Assembly: GCF_024599795.1 (NCBI RefSeq)
Contig: NZ_CP102246.1
Location: 3,100,001-3,164,000 of the forward strand
DNA length: 64,000 nucleotides
Reading direction: 5' to 3'
Source of the DNA: Enterobacter cloacae complex sp. R_G8
GTDB lineage: Bacteria > Pseudomonadota > Gammaproteobacteria > Enterobacterales > Enterobacteriaceae
Under the pieces are notes generated by a model. That model did no database searches and had not been told where the DNA came from. It was given only the letters and a program-made list of their open reading frames with translations. Both the position numbers and the translations under genes were made by a program. Position 1 is the stretch's first letter; every line of letters begins with the position of its first letter. Below, in pieces: positions 43,450-55,672 of this stretch.

Positions 43450-45837
43450 TCAATCCCTCAATGATGCCTGGAATCGCTCTTTTAATGCCTCTACACATTT
43501 GGCGACGGTAGCGGCAATCTCCTCTTCTTCGAGTGTACGGCTGGTATCCTGAAGGATAAGGCTGATAGCGAGGCTCTTGAAACCTTCTGCTACGCCCTTG
43601 CCGCGGTACACGTCAAATAAGTTTACGCCAACTACCTGATTTACGCCAACTTTCTTACACTCGGCCAAAATATCTGCTGCAGGCACGTTTTCAGCGACCA
43701 CAACCGCGATATCACGGCGGTTTGCCGGGAAGCGAGAGACGTCCTGCGCCTGTGGAATCACGCGGTCTGCAACCGGGCTCCATTCCAGCTCGAACACGAT
43801 GGTACGGCCGTTCAGGTCCAGTTTACGTTCCAGCTCAGGATGAACAACGCCAATAAAACCAATGCGTTTGCCCGCTAAATAGATAGCCGCGCTTTGGCCC
43901 GGATGGAGTGCCGGAATGGCTTCTGCACGGAATTCAATTTCAGATAATTTACCGGTCAGATCGAGAATGGCTTCCAGATCGCCCTTCATATCGTAGAAAT
44001 CAACCGTGCCTTTTGCCAGGTCCCAGTGCTCTTCATAGCGATTACCGCTGATGGCGCCAGCCAGCATGAGATCCTGACGGATGCCTAAATTTGCCTGATT
44101 ATCCGGCACAAAGCGCAAACCGCTTTCGAAAATTCGCACACGGTTTTGCTGGCGATTCTGGTTATAAACGATGGTACCCAGCAGACCCGTCCACAGTGAC
44201 AGACGCATTGCCGACATTTCGCTGGAGATCGGACTTGGCAGGATCAGCGCGTCCTGGCCTGGATGGATCAGCTGCTGCAGCTTAGGATCGACAAAGCTGT
44301 AGGTGATCACTTCCTGGTAGCCTTTATCGTTCAGCATGGTTTTCACACGCTTCAGGGAGAGATCGGCTTCACGGTGGGAGCCCATCACCAGACCGGCCTG
44401 TACCGGCTCGTCAGGGATGTTGTTGTAGCCGTAGACGCGGGCCACTTCTTCCACCAGATCTTCTTCAATCTCCATGTCGAAACGCCATGACGGCGCAACG
44501 GCTTTCCACTCGTCCTGCCCTTCCGTCACGTCGCAACCCAGACGCTTCAGAATGTCGGTGACCTGTGCATCGGCAACGTGGTGGCCAATCAGACGATCCA
44601 GCTTGCTGCGACGCAGGCTAATGGTCGCGCGCTTCGGCAGCATGTCTTCGTTGGTTACATCAATAACCGGGCCCGCTTCGCCGCCGCAGATGTCGATCAG
44701 CAGACGGGTCGCACGTTCCATCGCTTTGTACTGCAGCGCCGGGTCAACGCCGCGCTCGTAGCGGTGAGAGGCATCGGTGTGCAGACCATGACGACGTGCG
44801 CGACCGGTAATAGAGAGCGGGCTGAAGAAGGCACATTCCAGCAGAACATTTTGCGTTTCATCGTTCACGCCAGAGTGCTCACCACCGAAGATACCGCCCA
44901 TCGCCAGCGCCTTACCGTGATCGGCAATCACCAGCGTGTCGGCATTCAGTTTTGCTTCGCTGCCGTCCAGCAGAACCAGGGTTTCACCCTCTTTCGCCAT
45001 ACGCACGACGATCCCACCGTCGATACGATCTTTATCGAACGCGTGCATTGGCTGGCCCAGTTCCAGCAGAACATAGTTCGTCACGTCAACAACCGCATCG
45101 ATAGAACGGATACCGCAGCGACGCAGTTTTTCTTTCATCCACAGCGGGGTTGGCGCTTTGACGTTGATACCTTTCACCACACGACCGAGGTAGCGTGGGC
45201 AGGCCTCAGGCGCATCTACCTGAATAGGCAGCACGTCGCTGATGGTGGCAGCAACCGGCGCAATCTCCGGCGCGTTCAGTTCGGTCTGGTTCAGCACCGC
45301 AACATCGCGAGCCACGCCGATAATGCCTAAGCAGTCCGCACGGTTTGGCGTCACGCTGATTTCGATGGTGTTGTCATCGAGCTTCAGGTATTCGCGGATA
45401 TCGGTGCCGATTGGCGCACCCAGCGGCAGTTCAATAATGCCGTTGTGATCGTCGGAAATACCCAGCTCGGAGAACGAGCACAGCATGCCTTCAGACGGCT
45501 CGCCGCGCAGTTTGGCCGCTTTAATTTTGAAATCGCCCGGCAGCACGGCGCCGACAGTCGCCACAGCCACTTTCAGGCCCTGACGGCAGTTTGGCGCGCC
45601 GCAGACGATATCCAGCAGACGATCGCCACCCACATTGACTTTGGTGACGCGCAGTTTGTCAGCGTTAGGGTGCTGACCGCACTCCACCACTTCGCCCACG
45701 ACCACGCCAGTGAAAGCACCAGAAACCGGCTCTACACCGTCAACTTCCAGACCCGCCATGGTGATCTGGTTGGAAAGCGCTTCGCTGTCCAGCGTGGTGT
45801 TCACCCATTCGCGTAACCACAGTTCACTGAATTTCAT
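43450..45837 (-). CDS. pheT: Phenylalanine-tRNA ligase beta subunit
   Basis: A 795-aa subunit of the alpha2-beta2 synthetase, the E. coli length. An N-terminal EMAP/tRNA-binding domain ([48 protein letters not shown]) is followed by B3/B4 editing domains, B5 and a C-terminal ferredoxin-fold anticodon-binding domain ([24 protein letters not shown]). It lies 15 bp downstream of pheS and 4 bp upstream of ihfA in the phenylalanine-attenuated operon. Confidence 0.97.
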   Translation of the reverse strand: MKFSELWLREWVNTTLDSEALSNQITMAGLEVDGVEPVSGAFTGVVVGEVVECGQHPNADKLRVTKVNVGGDRLLDIVCGAPNCRQGLKVAVATVGAVLPGDFKIKAAKLRGEPSEGMLCSFSELGISDDHNGIIELPLGAPIGTDIREYLKLDDNTIEISVTPNRADCLGIIGVARDVAVLNQTELNAPEIAPVAATISDVLPIQVDAPEACPRYLGRVVKGINVKAPTPLWMKEKLRRCGIRSIDAVVDVTNYVLLELGQPMHAFDKDRIDGGIVVRMAKEGETLVLLDGSEAKLNADTLVIADHGKALAMGGIFGGEHSGVNDETQNVLLECAFFSPLSITGRARRHGLHTDASHRYERGVDPALQYKAMERATRLLIDICGGEAGPVIDVTNEDMLPKRATISLRRSKLDRLIGHHVADAQVTDILKRLGCDVTEGQDEWKAVAPSWRFDMEIEEDLVEEVARVYGYNNIPDEPVQAGLVMGSHREADLSLKRVKTMLNDKGYQEVITYSFVDPKLQQLIHPGQDALILPSPISSEMSAMRLSLWTGLLGTIVYNQNRQQNRVRIFESGLRFVPDNQANLGIRQDLMLAGAISGNRYEEHWDLAKGTVDFYDMKGDLEAILDLTGKLSEIEFRAEAIPALHPGQSAAIYLAGKRIGFIGVVHPELERKLDLNGRTIVFELEWSPVADRVIPQAQDVSRFPANRRDIAVVVAENVPAADILAECKKVGVNQVVGVNLFDVYRGKGVAEGFKSLAISLILQDTSRTLEEEEIAATVAKCVEALKERFQASLRD

Positions 45838-45852
45838 TGTTCTGTCCTGCCC

Positions 45853-46923
<1,071 letters not shown>

Positions 46924-46973
46924 TTATCTGGCGCTGTTTTTCGTTTCATCTTTCACGCGCTAGCCTCCTGAAA

Positions 46974-47018
46974 TCAGGTGCTAAAGTAAAAGAAGAAGCG
47001 GAAAATAGCAGCATTCAT
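46974..47018 (-). CDS. pheM: pheST operon leader peptide
   Basis: A 14-codon leader peptide reading [14 protein letters not shown], identical to E. coli PheM as I remember it, with five phenylalanines in eight residues. When charged tRNA-Phe is scarce the ribosome stalls at these codons and prevents the downstream terminator from forming. On the - strand a -35-like TTGACT lies at 47081-47086, with only a weak -10 candidate (TTCAAT). Confidence 0.97.
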
Positions 47019-47100
47019 GCTTGCGTTACCTTGTGTGGTAAAAACCGTTAAGACCTTATTGAAAAGCCTGCACGGATAAAAGTCAATCTTCTGATAAGGT

Positions 47101-47227
47101 TATACCCTAAATAATTCGAGTTGTAACAAGGCGGCAAGAGAGAGAATCCTCAGGAGCTTACATCAGTAAGTGACTGGGGTGAACGAACGCAGCCAACGCA
47201 GGTACAGCTTGAAGTATGACGGGTATA
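47101..47227. repeat. ERIC (IRU) element
   Basis: This 127-bp element, the standard ERIC length, has terminal inverted repeats TATACCC (47101-47107) and GGGTATA (47221-47227). The central core AGGAGCTTACATCAGTAAGT then GACTGGGGTGAACG matches the well-known ERIC consensus. It lies between the rplT terminator and the pheM promoter. Confidence 0.95.
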
Positions 47228-47228
47228 T

Positions 47229-47253
47229 GAAAAGAGGGAGCTAAGCCCCCTCT
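47229..47253 (-). terminator. Intrinsic terminator of rplT
   Basis: On the - strand AGAGGGGGC pairs with GCTCCCTCT (one G-T wobble) over a TTA loop and is followed by TTTTC. It lies just 11 bp past the rplT stop and abuts the ERIC element. Confidence 0.8.
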
Positions 47254-47263
47254 CTCAACTGGC

Positions 47264-47641
<378 letters not shown>

Positions 47642-47670
47642 CTAAGTTAAAAAAGTTAAACGTTAACGAC

Positions 47671-47892
<222 letters not shown>

Positions 47893-47965
47893 TTAAATAA
47901 ACGAAACATAGGCGAGCAAAACCTATGAGGCCCGAAGGCTCCACAGATTTTGCTGCTTGAAGGCC

Positions 47966-48511
<546 letters not shown>

Positions 48512-50440
48512 TTATTCCTCCAGTTGTTGAAGACTGCGGCTGCGAATCTCTTGTTGCAGCTTCTCAATCACTTCACTTACGTCCAGGCTGCCCAGGTCTT
48601 TACCACGGCGGGTGCGAACGGCAACTTTGCCTGCTTCCACCTCTTTATCACCACAGACCAACATATACGGGACACGACGTAAAGTGTGCTCGCGGATTTT
48701 AAAGCCAATCTTCTCATTTCTCAAGTCTGCTTTTACGCGAATGCCCGCATTTTGTAGTTTCTGCGTCAATTCTTTAACGTAATCCGCCTGAGAATCGGTA
48801 ATGTTCATGACCACCACCTGCACCGGCGCAAGCCAGGTTGGGAAGAAGCCCGCGAACTCTTCGGTCAGGATGCCAATGAAGCGTTCCAGAGAACCGAGAA
48901 TAGCACGGTGAATCATTACAGGGACCTGACGCTCGTTGTCTTCGCCAACATAAGAGGCGCTTAAACGCTGAGGCAGGGAGAAGTCCAGCTGTACTGTGCC
49001 GCACTGCCATGCGCGATCGAGGCAGTCATACAGGGTAAATTCAATTTTCGGACCGTAGAAGGCGCCCTCACCCAGCTGGTATTCAAACGGAATTCCGTTC
49101 TCTTCCAGCGCCACGGCGAGATCCGCTTCTGCACGGTCCCAGGTCTCATCGCTACCGATACGTTTTTCCGGACGCGTTGAGAGTTTGACCACGATCTTCT
49201 CGAAGCCAAAAGTGCTGTACATATCGTAGACCATACGAATACAGGCGTTAACTTCATCACGTACCTGATCTTCTGTACAGAAGATATGCGCATCATCCTG
49301 CGTAAAGCCACGAACACGCATCAGACCGTGCAGCGCACCTGATGGCTCGTTACGGTGGCAGCTACCGAACTCCGCCATACGCAGCGGCAGGTCACGGTAG
49401 GATTTCAGACCCTGGTTGAAGATCTGAACGTGGCCCGGGCAGTTCATTGGCTTGATGCAGTATTCACGGTTCTCAGACGAGGTGGTGAACATCGCATCTT
49501 TGTAGTTGTCCCAGTGGCCGGTTTTTTCCCACAGCACACGGTCCATCATGAACGGGCCTTTCACTTCCTGATACTGGTACTCTTTCAGCTTGGAACGCAC
49601 GAACGTTTCCAGCTCACGGAAGATAGTCCAGCCATCGTTATGCCAGAAGACCATACCCGGCGCTTCTTCCTGCATGTGGTACAGGTCAAGCTGTTTACCG
49701 ATTTTACGGTGGTCACGCTTAGCCGCCTCTTCCAGGCGCTGCAGGTAGGCGTTCAGGGCTTTTTTATCTGCCCACGCGGTACCATAAATACGCTGCAACA
49801 TCTTATTGTTGCTATCGCCACGCCAGTAGGCGCCAGCAATTTTCATCAGTTTGAAGTGATGACAGAAGCGCATGTTCGGCACGTGCGGTCCACGGCACAT
49901 GTCGATGTATTCTTCGTGATGGTACAAGCCAGGCTTGTCATCATGAGAAATGTTCTCATCAAGAATAGAGACTTTATAGCTCTCGCCACGCTTCACGAAG
50001 GTTTCACGCGCTTCGTGCCAGCTGACTTTCTTCTTAATGACGTCATAGTTGGTTTCGGCGAGCTCATGCATACGTTTCTCGAGCGCGTCGATATCTTCCT
50101 GGGTCAGGGTGTGGTCAAGGTCAACGTCGTAGTAGAAACCGTTGTCGATAACCGGGCCGATCGCCATTTTGGTGTTTGGCCACAGCTGTTTGATGGCATG
50201 ACCTAACAGGTGCGCACAGGAGTGACGAATGATCTCCAGACCTTCTTCATCTTTCGCGGTGATGATAGAGAGTTGCGCATCGTTTTCGATCAGATCGGAT
50301 GCATCAACCAGCTCACCATTCACACGGCCAGCGATGGTCGCTTTCGCGAGTCCAGGACCAATATCCAGGGCAACATCCATTGGGCTAACAGCATGGTCGA
50401 AATGGCGTTGGCTGCCATCAGGAAGAGTAATTACAGGCAT
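48512..50440 (-). CDS. thrS: Threonine-tRNA ligase
   Basis: A 642-aa class II synthetase, the E. coli length. The order is TGS domain (residues about 1-61), editing domain with zinc-like motif [16 protein letters not shown] (H73, H77), catalytic core with [44 protein letters not shown] and [15 protein letters not shown], then the anticodon-binding domain. AAGGA precedes the ATG. The upstream leader resembles the autoregulatory operator in which ThrS binds tRNA-Thr-like stem-loops. Confidence 0.98.
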   Translation of the reverse strand: MPVITLPDGSQRHFDHAVSPMDVALDIGPGLAKATIAGRVNGELVDASDLIENDAQLSIITAKDEEGLEIIRHSCAHLLGHAIKQLWPNTKMAIGPVIDNGFYYDVDLDHTLTQEDIDALEKRMHELAETNYDVIKKKVSWHEARETFVKRGESYKVSILDENISHDDKPGLYHHEEYIDMCRGPHVPNMRFCHHFKLMKIAGAYWRGDSNNKMLQRIYGTAWADKKALNAYLQRLEEAAKRDHRKIGKQLDLYHMQEEAPGMVFWHNDGWTIFRELETFVRSKLKEYQYQEVKGPFMMDRVLWEKTGHWDNYKDAMFTTSSENREYCIKPMNCPGHVQIFNQGLKSYRDLPLRMAEFGSCHRNEPSGALHGLMRVRGFTQDDAHIFCTEDQVRDEVNACIRMVYDMYSTFGFEKIVVKLSTRPEKRIGSDETWDRAEADLAVALEENGIPFEYQLGEGAFYGPKIEFTLYDCLDRAWQCGTVQLDFSLPQRLSASYVGEDNERQVPVMIHRAILGSLERFIGILTEEFAGFFPTWLAPVQVVVMNITDSQADYVKELTQKLQNAGIRVKADLRNEKIGFKIREHTLRRVPYMLVCGDKEVEAGKVAVRTRRGKDLGSLDVSEVIEKLQQEIRSRSLQQLEE

Positions 50441-50570
50441 TTTATATCCTTATTTGCAGTGATGCCCCACACATAAGAGCATATACAAAGAAAATAATCA
50501 TTGTTTAACAATAGATTACGAAACCATCTGACCAACAATCGTCAAATTGGCTCGTCATCCTGCACCTGCC
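50441..50570 (-). promoter_or_regulatory. thrS leader and translational operator
   Basis: The 5' leader on the - strand contains a TTTCGTAATC stretch (CGT at 50518-50520) that could be the anticodon-like loop of the E. coli thrS operator, and a TTGTTAAACAA palindrome beside it. E. coli ThrS binds such stem-loops and blocks its own translation. I recognise the stretch by similarity but did not fold it. The rest of the gap to 50757 shows no gene. Confidence 0.5.
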
Positions 50571-50757
50571 AAAATCAGACTAATGCCGGTTTACGGCAGG
50601 CTTTCTAATGGTAACACTAATGACAGGGCATATGCACCCTCTGCGACCAGTTTGAACGTTTGATGTATCCGTTCACGCGTGTTCGCCAGCCAGAGCTCGC
50701 AATACCCGATTGTTGAGCTATTCTTGAACAGGTCCTGACACAGCCATGAGGCATCAC

Positions 50758-50850
50758 ATGAACGTATCCAGTAGAACCGTTGTGATATTGAATATACTTT
50801 CTGCTGCCGGTTTAGCGTTGATTCTTGCCGAGAGATTTCACTGGTTCTGA
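50758..50850 (+). CDS. Small single-span membrane peptide (YncL-like)
   Basis: A 30-aa open frame starting MNVSSRTVVILNILSAAGLA and ending RFHWF. It has one hydrophobic segment (residues about 8-23) and a basic-aromatic C-terminus. The start MNVSSRTVV matches my recollection of the E. coli 31-aa stress-response membrane peptide YncL. GAGG lies six bases before the ATG, supporting translation. The function is unknown. It is 85 bp upstream of yniD. Confidence 0.65.
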   Translation: MNVSSRTVVILNILSAAGLALILAERFHWF

Positions 50851-50935
50851 CCCAACCGGTGATATGGCATAACCTTCTGTCCTGCGCAGCGCATATTTTG
50901 GTAGACTGAAGGAATCAACAGACAAGGATTAGGTT

Positions 50936-51043
50936 ATGCCAACAAAACGATTTGCCGTAAAACACTGGAAAATGGTGCTGGTATTGATTGCCATCTGCGG
51001 TGCAATGCTGCTATTGCGTTGGGCGGCGATGATTTGGGGCTAA
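50936..51043 (+). CDS. yniD: Small membrane protein YniD
   Basis: A 35-aa peptide, MPTKRFAVKHWKMVLVLIAI then CGAMLLLRWAAMIWG, nearly identical to E. coli YniD (35 aa). A basic N-terminus is followed by one transmembrane segment. AGGATTAGG precedes the ATG. The function is unknown. It occupies the thrS-ydiY interval as in E. coli. Confidence 0.9.
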   Translation: MPTKRFAVKHWKMVLVLIAICGAMLLLRWAAMIWG

Positions 51044-51132
51044 GCGGAAATTTCACGTTATACATAAATATATTCCACCTGTTTTTCGTCAATACGAAAT
51101 ACAGGTGGAATAGTGACATACACAATAACCTG

Positions 51133-51342
51133 TCAGGACCATTCACCTGCAACCAGTTTATGCACGTCAAACGCGTCATTCATCGATTGGCCGGTAGACT
51201 GTGCTCCTGGCGCGATGTTTGAACCGGCTTCAACGTCAGAGGTGCGAGTTATCCCGGCCTGGCTGACGTCATCCGCAGCAAACACACCAAAGGAGAGTGC
51301 GGAAAGCACCATTGCTGCAGCAGCATTTTGGATTTTTTTCAT
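51133..51342 (-). CDS. Small secreted protein of unknown function
   Basis: A 69-aa frame with a clear signal peptide MKKIQNAAAAMVLSALSFGVFAA and a short, polar mature part (DDVSQAGITRTSDVEAGSNI then a serine- and asparagine-rich segment, ending VAGEWS). It is likely periplasmic. AGAGAA lies upstream; an ATG two codons earlier (51348) is equally possible. I do not recognise a family. It is convergent with yniD. Confidence 0.6.
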   Translation of the reverse strand: MKKIQNAAAAMVLSALSFGVFAADDVSQAGITRTSDVEAGSNIAPGAQSTGQSMNDAFDVHKLVAGEWS

Positions 51343-51571
51343 AACCATTATTCTCTTTCTGAAGTCATGCAATACGACTCAAGGCAAATGTCTGCCTGAG
51401 TGTTCAGTATAACTCTGGATCATACTTTTGCCTCGCCCGGTTATTGATCAATTTGTGTCAAATAAACGAATGAGGTGTAGCCGGGATAAATTATGAAGAA
51501 ATTAAGAAGAATTCAGAGGACCAATTATTTTAAAACGGCGTTTAATATAAAACAGCACAGTTTCTGAAAAT

Positions 51572-51598
51572 AAAAAACGGGCCGAAATAATCGGCCCG
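51572..51598 (-). terminator. Intrinsic terminator of ydiY
   Basis: CGGGCCGA (51578-51585) pairs with TCGGCCCG (51591-51598). Six T follow on the - strand, directly downstream of the ydiY stop. Confidence 0.93.
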
Positions 51599-51604
51599 CC
51601 TGCA

Positions 51605-52363
51605 TTACATTTTATAGCCCAGTGAAACCGTGGTTCTGCGGTCGGTATGATCCGGCGCAGTCTCTGGAGGTGACGAGTTCCAGGTCACGTTATAAGCCAC
51701 TTTCAGGCCAAAGTGTTCGTTGATGTCCACGTTCAGCGCTGTCTCAGAGTTCAGCGTTGTGTCGTCGGCACCAAACACAGAAACACCCTGGGTGAATTTG
51801 GTGTTGTCGGTCATCTGCCAGGCATAGGTGCCAGACGCGTAGCCGAGCGGTTGCGTTTTGGTATCGCCGTCGGTGTACTCGTCATAACGGACACCCGGAC
51901 CGAATTCAAAACGGAAGCTGTGAACCGGTCCATTCAGGAACTGGCGACCATAACCGGCAGTGAAGACATCGCGTTGACGATAACCGTTGTAACGGTCAGT
52001 CAGCCAGCTTGCCTGGCCAAACAAGTAGTCATAGTCAGTCATGTTGTAACGGCTACGTCCGCCTACCGCATATTTCTCGGAAGAGCGTTCATCGTTAGCG
52101 GAGGTGTTGCTGGCGTTTCCCCACAGAGACCAGGCGGTGGTGTTACCGTACCAGGTCAACGTGCTATCCGCCGTCAGAGAGGAGCTTTTCGTGTTACCGG
52201 ATTGCGCCAGGTAACCAGCATTCAGGTTACCTTCGAAAGGTTTTTTCGCCGCGGTGGGATCGTCCATGACAGTAAAAACGGAATCATCGGCGGTCGCGTT
52301 CATAGCCGCAAACACGCCACCCGCCAGCATCAGTGCAGCGGGCACTGTCTTCAAAAGCTTCAT
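51605..52363 (-). CDS. ydiY: YdiY family outer-membrane-like protein (DUF481)
   Basis: A 252-aa protein, E. coli YdiY length, with a signal peptide (MKLLKTVPAALMLAGGVFAAMNATA). The rest alternates short beta strands (NLNAGYLAQSGNTKSSSLTADSTLTWYG, EKYAVGGRSRYNMTDYDYLFGQASWLTDRYNGYRQRDVFTAGYGRQFL) and ends TTVSLGYKM, a C-terminal pattern of outer-membrane barrels. The function is unknown; E. coli ydiY is reported as acid-inducible. The start at 52363 is set by the signal peptide, although the leader has no strong ribosome binding site. Confidence 0.93.
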   Translation of the reverse strand: MKLLKTVPAALMLAGGVFAAMNATADDSVFTVMDDPTAAKKPFEGNLNAGYLAQSGNTKSSSLTADSTLTWYGNTTAWSLWGNASNTSANDERSSEKYAVGGRSRYNMTDYDYLFGQASWLTDRYNGYRQRDVFTAGYGRQFLNGPVHSFRFEFGPGVRYDEYTDGDTKTQPLGYASGTYAWQMTDNTKFTQGVSVFGADDTTLNSETALNVDINEHFGLKVAYNVTWNSSPPETAPDHTDRRTTVSLGYKM

Positions 52364-52658
52364 TTTATTAAGGAGTCCGTACAACAAAAAAAGAGACCAC
52401 ACGGTCCCGGAAACTTTCTTGAGGATCAATGACAAGGCGTCCAGAGAAAGGTAACAAATTATAAAAAGCCGCAAATAACATAGCAATGTTTTCTTATTTC
52501 ATTTTTTGAATAAGAACGATCCCAAAATGCGTTTTATTTTATATATCGCCTAACCTTCGCTTTGTCATTATTCATATTGAAAATCATACTGTTATTTACA
52601 TTGCCTTCCTGCTAAATGGTGCCAGACTAAAAGGAACCCACGCTAAAAGGAGGTAATG

Positions 52659-53591
52659 ATGGTTTCTATCTACACCCTGACGCTCTCCCCTTCCCTCGAT
52701 TCCGCCACCCTGACGCCGCAGATTTACCCGGAAGGTAAACTCCGCTGCAGTGCCCCGGTGTTTGAGCCGGGCGGCGGTGGGATCAACGTGGCACGCGCCA
52801 TCACTCATCTTGGTGGAAAAGCCACGGCGATTTTCCCCGCCGGGGGTGCCACCGGCGAGCACCTGGTTTCCCTGCTGGCCGATGAACAGGTCGCCGTAGA
52901 GACGGTCGAGGCCAAAGACTGGACGCGACAAAACCTGCACGTGCACGTAGAGTCCAGCGGGGAGCAATATCGCTTTGTGATGCCAGGCGCCAGACTGAGC
53001 GACGATGAGTTTCGTCAGCTTGAAGAAAAAGTGCTGACCATTGAAAGCGGTTCACTGCTGGTGATCAGCGGCAGTCTGCCGCCCGGTGTCAGTACGGAGA
53101 AGCTGACGGCACTCATTCGCGCCGCACAGCAGCGCGGCATCCGCTGTATCGTAGACAGCAGCGGCGAGGCGTTGCAGGCAGCGTTAGAGCCCGGCAATCT
53201 TGAACTGGTCAAACCAAACCAGAAAGAGCTGAGCGCGCTGGTTAACCGCGAACTTACTCAGCCAGATGATGTGCGCAGCGCGGCCCAGGAGCTGGTGCGC
53301 ACGGGTAAAGCCCGACGCGTGGTGGTCTCTCTTGGCCCACAGGGGGCGCTGGCCGTGGATGAAACGGGGTCAGTGCAGGTTGTCCCGCCGCCGATGAAAA
53401 GCCAGAGCACCGTAGGCGCAGGCGACAGCATGGTTGGGGCAATGACGCTGAAACTGGCGCAGGGCGCGACGCTGCTGGAGATGACGCGCTACGGCGTGGC
53501 GGCAGGTAGCGCGGCAACCATCAACCAGGGAACGCGGCTGTGTTCGCTGGCCGATACGCAAAAAATTGTCGATTACCTGTCCCGAAATTAA
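52659..53591 (+). CDS. pfkB: 6-phosphofructokinase II
   Basis: A 310-aa PfkB/ribokinase-family kinase phosphorylating fructose 6-phosphate (E. coli PfkB, 309 aa). The substrate motif is FEPGGGGINVARAI. KPNQKELSALVNRELTQPDD and the anion-hole/catalytic-base motif STVGAGDSMVGAMTLK (catalytic Asp near 256) are present. The ATG at 52659, five bases after AGGAGGT, is preferred over the ATG at 52656, which is too close. A perfect 10-bp stem without T-run follows the stop. Confidence 0.96.
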   Translation: MVSIYTLTLSPSLDSATLTPQIYPEGKLRCSAPVFEPGGGGINVARAITHLGGKATAIFPAGGATGEHLVSLLADEQVAVETVEAKDWTRQNLHVHVESSGEQYRFVMPGARLSDDEFRQLEEKVLTIESGSLLVISGSLPPGVSTEKLTALIRAAQQRGIRCIVDSSGEALQAALEPGNLELVKPNQKELSALVNRELTQPDDVRSAAQELVRTGKARRVVVSLGPQGALAVDETGSVQVVPPPMKSQSTVGAGDSMVGAMTLKLAQGATLLEMTRYGVAAGSAATINQGTRLCSLADTQKIVDYLSRN

Positions 53592-53596
53592 CCCGG

Positions 53597-53621
53597 TTTC
53601 CCCTTCGCGCTGAAGGGGAAA
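53597..53621 (+). other. Hairpin downstream of pfkB
   Basis: TTTCCCCTTC (53597-53606) pairs perfectly with GAAGGGGAAA (53612-53621). No T-tract follows, so termination is uncertain; it could protect the pfkB 3' end. Confidence 0.6.
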
Positions 53622-53694
53622 TACAGTGCAAAGTCGCCAAACACACACTATCGACTATGCTAAGAAAACTTTCATGATAACAATGAGGTGAATT

Positions 53695-53985
53695 ATGAGC
53701 AGTGGTGACATCACCCGCTACGTCGTTACCGTGAACCTTCATGAAGCGTCGCTGACCGAGCTGAACGAGCTTAACAACGCCTTTACCCGGGCCAATTTCC
53801 TGCTCACGCTGACGGATGAAGAAGGCAATATTCATGATTTAGGCACGCTGGCATTCGGCCTGATAAGCGCCCTCAGCGATGAGGAGGTTCGCGCGCTGGC
53901 TGAAAGCCTGGTTGAGAGTGTGACCGACAAGCCTGCCGAAATTGATGTGGATACCTGGGAAACCTGGCAGAAAAAAGAACAATAA
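53695..53985 (+). CDS. ydiZ: YdiZ family protein
   Basis: A 96-aa small soluble acidic protein. ITRYVVTVNLHEASLTELNELNN and FLLTLTDEEGNIHDLGTLAFGLIS match the E. coli YdiZ region as remembered, and the gene directly follows pfkB as in E. coli. The function is unknown. GAGGTG precedes the ATG. Confidence 0.88.
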   Translation: MSSGDITRYVVTVNLHEASLTELNELNNAFTRANFLLTLTDEEGNIHDLGTLAFGLISALSDEEVRALAESLVESVTDKPAEIDVDTWETWQKKEQ

Positions 53986-54090
53986 GTGCCCTGCATGAAG
54001 GTAAACCGCTCAGGTGTGCGTTAGTTCGTATTTTTTTACCGCAGTTATGCGCTAACTTTATGATCTGGCAGACAACATGGGAGAGAGATC

Positions 54091-54951
54091 ATGTGGCAGG
54101 CTATCAGTCATCTTTTACGTGAACAACTGGGCGAAGGTGAAATTGAACTGCGTAACGAACTGCCAGGCGGAGAGATCCACGCCGCATGGCATATTCGCTA
54201 CTCAGGGCGCGATCTCTTCGTAAAATGCGATGAGCGAGAACTGCTCCCTATTTTTACCGCCGAAGCCGATCAGCTGGAACTGTTGTCACGCAGCAAAACG
54301 GTCACCGTCCCTGAGGTGCTGGCCGTGGGCAGCGATCGTGACTACAGCTTTCTGGTGATGGAATATCTCCCTCCCCGTCCTCTGGACGCCCACAATGCTT
54401 TCATTCTGGGGCAGCAGATAGCGCGCCTGCATCAATGGAGCGACCAGCCGCAGTTTGGTCTCGACTTTGATAACGATCTTTCCACCACACCGCAGCCGAA
54501 CGCCTGGCAACGCCGATGGTCGACATTCTTTGCCGAGCAGCGTATCGGCTGGCAACTGGAACTGGCCGCCGAGAAAGGCCTCGAATTTGGCAACATCGAT
54601 GCCATCGTCGAACATGTCCAGCAGCGCCTGGCCTCTCATCAGCCTCAGCCTTCCCTGCTGCACGGCGATTTGTGGTCCGATAACTGCGCGCTGGGCCCTC
54701 ACGGTCCCTATATCTTTGATCCGGCCTGCTACTGGGGCGACAGAGAGTGCGATCTCGCCATGCTGCCCCTGCACCCCGAGCAGCCGCCACAAATTTATGA
54801 TGGCTATCAGTCCATTTCCCCCTTACCGCAGGGTTTCCTCGACCGTCAGCCGGTGTATCAGCTGTATACCCTGATGAACCGCGCGATTCTGTTTGGGGGC
54901 GAGCATCTGGTGAACGCGCAGCGGGCGCTTGAGCGCATGCTGGCCGCGTGA
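54091..54951 (+). CDS. yniA: Fructosamine kinase family protein YniA
   Basis: A 286-aa protein-kinase-fold sugar kinase (fructosamine-3-kinase/aminoglycoside phosphotransferase family), the E. coli YniA length. The catalytic loop LLHGDLWSDNCALG (H-G-D-x-x-x-x-N) and DPACYWGDRECDLAML are present. Relatives phosphorylate ribulosamine or fructosamine residues on glycated proteins, assisting deglycation. GGGAGAG precedes the start. Confidence 0.93.
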   Translation: MWQAISHLLREQLGEGEIELRNELPGGEIHAAWHIRYSGRDLFVKCDERELLPIFTAEADQLELLSRSKTVTVPEVLAVGSDRDYSFLVMEYLPPRPLDAHNAFILGQQIARLHQWSDQPQFGLDFDNDLSTTPQPNAWQRRWSTFFAEQRIGWQLELAAEKGLEFGNIDAIVEHVQQRLASHQPQPSLLHGDLWSDNCALGPHGPYIFDPACYWGDRECDLAMLPLHPEQPPQIYDGYQSISPLPQGFLDRQPVYQLYTLMNRAILFGGEHLVNAQRALERMLAA

Positions 54952-54987
54952 AGTCAGGACGGGTGGCCACAGGCCACCCTGTTCAGA

Positions 54988-55524
54988 CTACAAAAAACCG
55001 AGCAGTGAGAAGAAGAAGTAGCCCGCCACAATAATGATCACAGGCAGGATATAGAGCGGGAAAATTTGCAAGAAAATGGAGTGACGCGGAACCACAATGC
55101 GGGACTCGATCTGTTCGCGGGTCATCCCTTCCGGGCCTTTGGCCTGTTCCAGAATCATCTGGTCTTCCACCCCTTCACGTAAAAAACGCGTCTGACGGCT
55201 CATGCGTGCCCCAGAGGCCTGTAACGCCATGGCGATAAAGATCAGCGCATAGATAATCCAGAAACCGATATTGAGCTGTTGGTGAAAGTCCGGCGTGGGC
55301 GAGTTGAACCAGAAGACATTCAAAAATGGCGTGTTAAAACGCATCATCTCAATCATGACATGCGCAAAATCAAGCATAACCGCATTAATACCCGGCTGTT
55401 TTTCGCTGTGATCGTACATAAATTTGAGCACAGAAATCAGCGTTGAAATGACGGCTGGAATAAAAATCACCCAGCCCGCAACCCGTTTTAAGACAGCAAT
55501 GCGTCCAGCTTGTTGATACGTCAT
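54988..55524 (-). CDS. yniB: YniB family inner-membrane protein
   Basis: A 178-aa membrane protein with four hydrophobic segments (residues about 13-35, 40-65, 80-105 and 150-175), as in E. coli YniB (178 aa). The central cytoplasmic stretch RFLREGVEDQMILEQAKGPEGMTREQIES is conserved. The function is unknown. It is convergent with yniA and divergent from yniC. GGGGAA precedes the start. Confidence 0.93.
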   Translation of the reverse strand: MTYQQAGRIAVLKRVAGWVIFIPAVISTLISVLKFMYDHSEKQPGINAVMLDFAHVMIEMMRFNTPFLNVFWFNSPTPDFHQQLNIGFWIIYALIFIAMALQASGARMSRQTRFLREGVEDQMILEQAKGPEGMTREQIESRIVVPRHSIFLQIFPLYILPVIIIVAGYFFFSLLGFL

Positions 55525-55672
55525 CAGTTCCCCTTCATAAAGACGCGTTATTTGTCGCTAAGTCTACCTGCTGACCATCATTTTCGCCCGATCTTTAAAA
55601 GCAATATGCTAAATTGCAGATTGTACTTAGCACGTATCGTCTGTCGTACACCCTTGATAAGGAGACGTTGTG

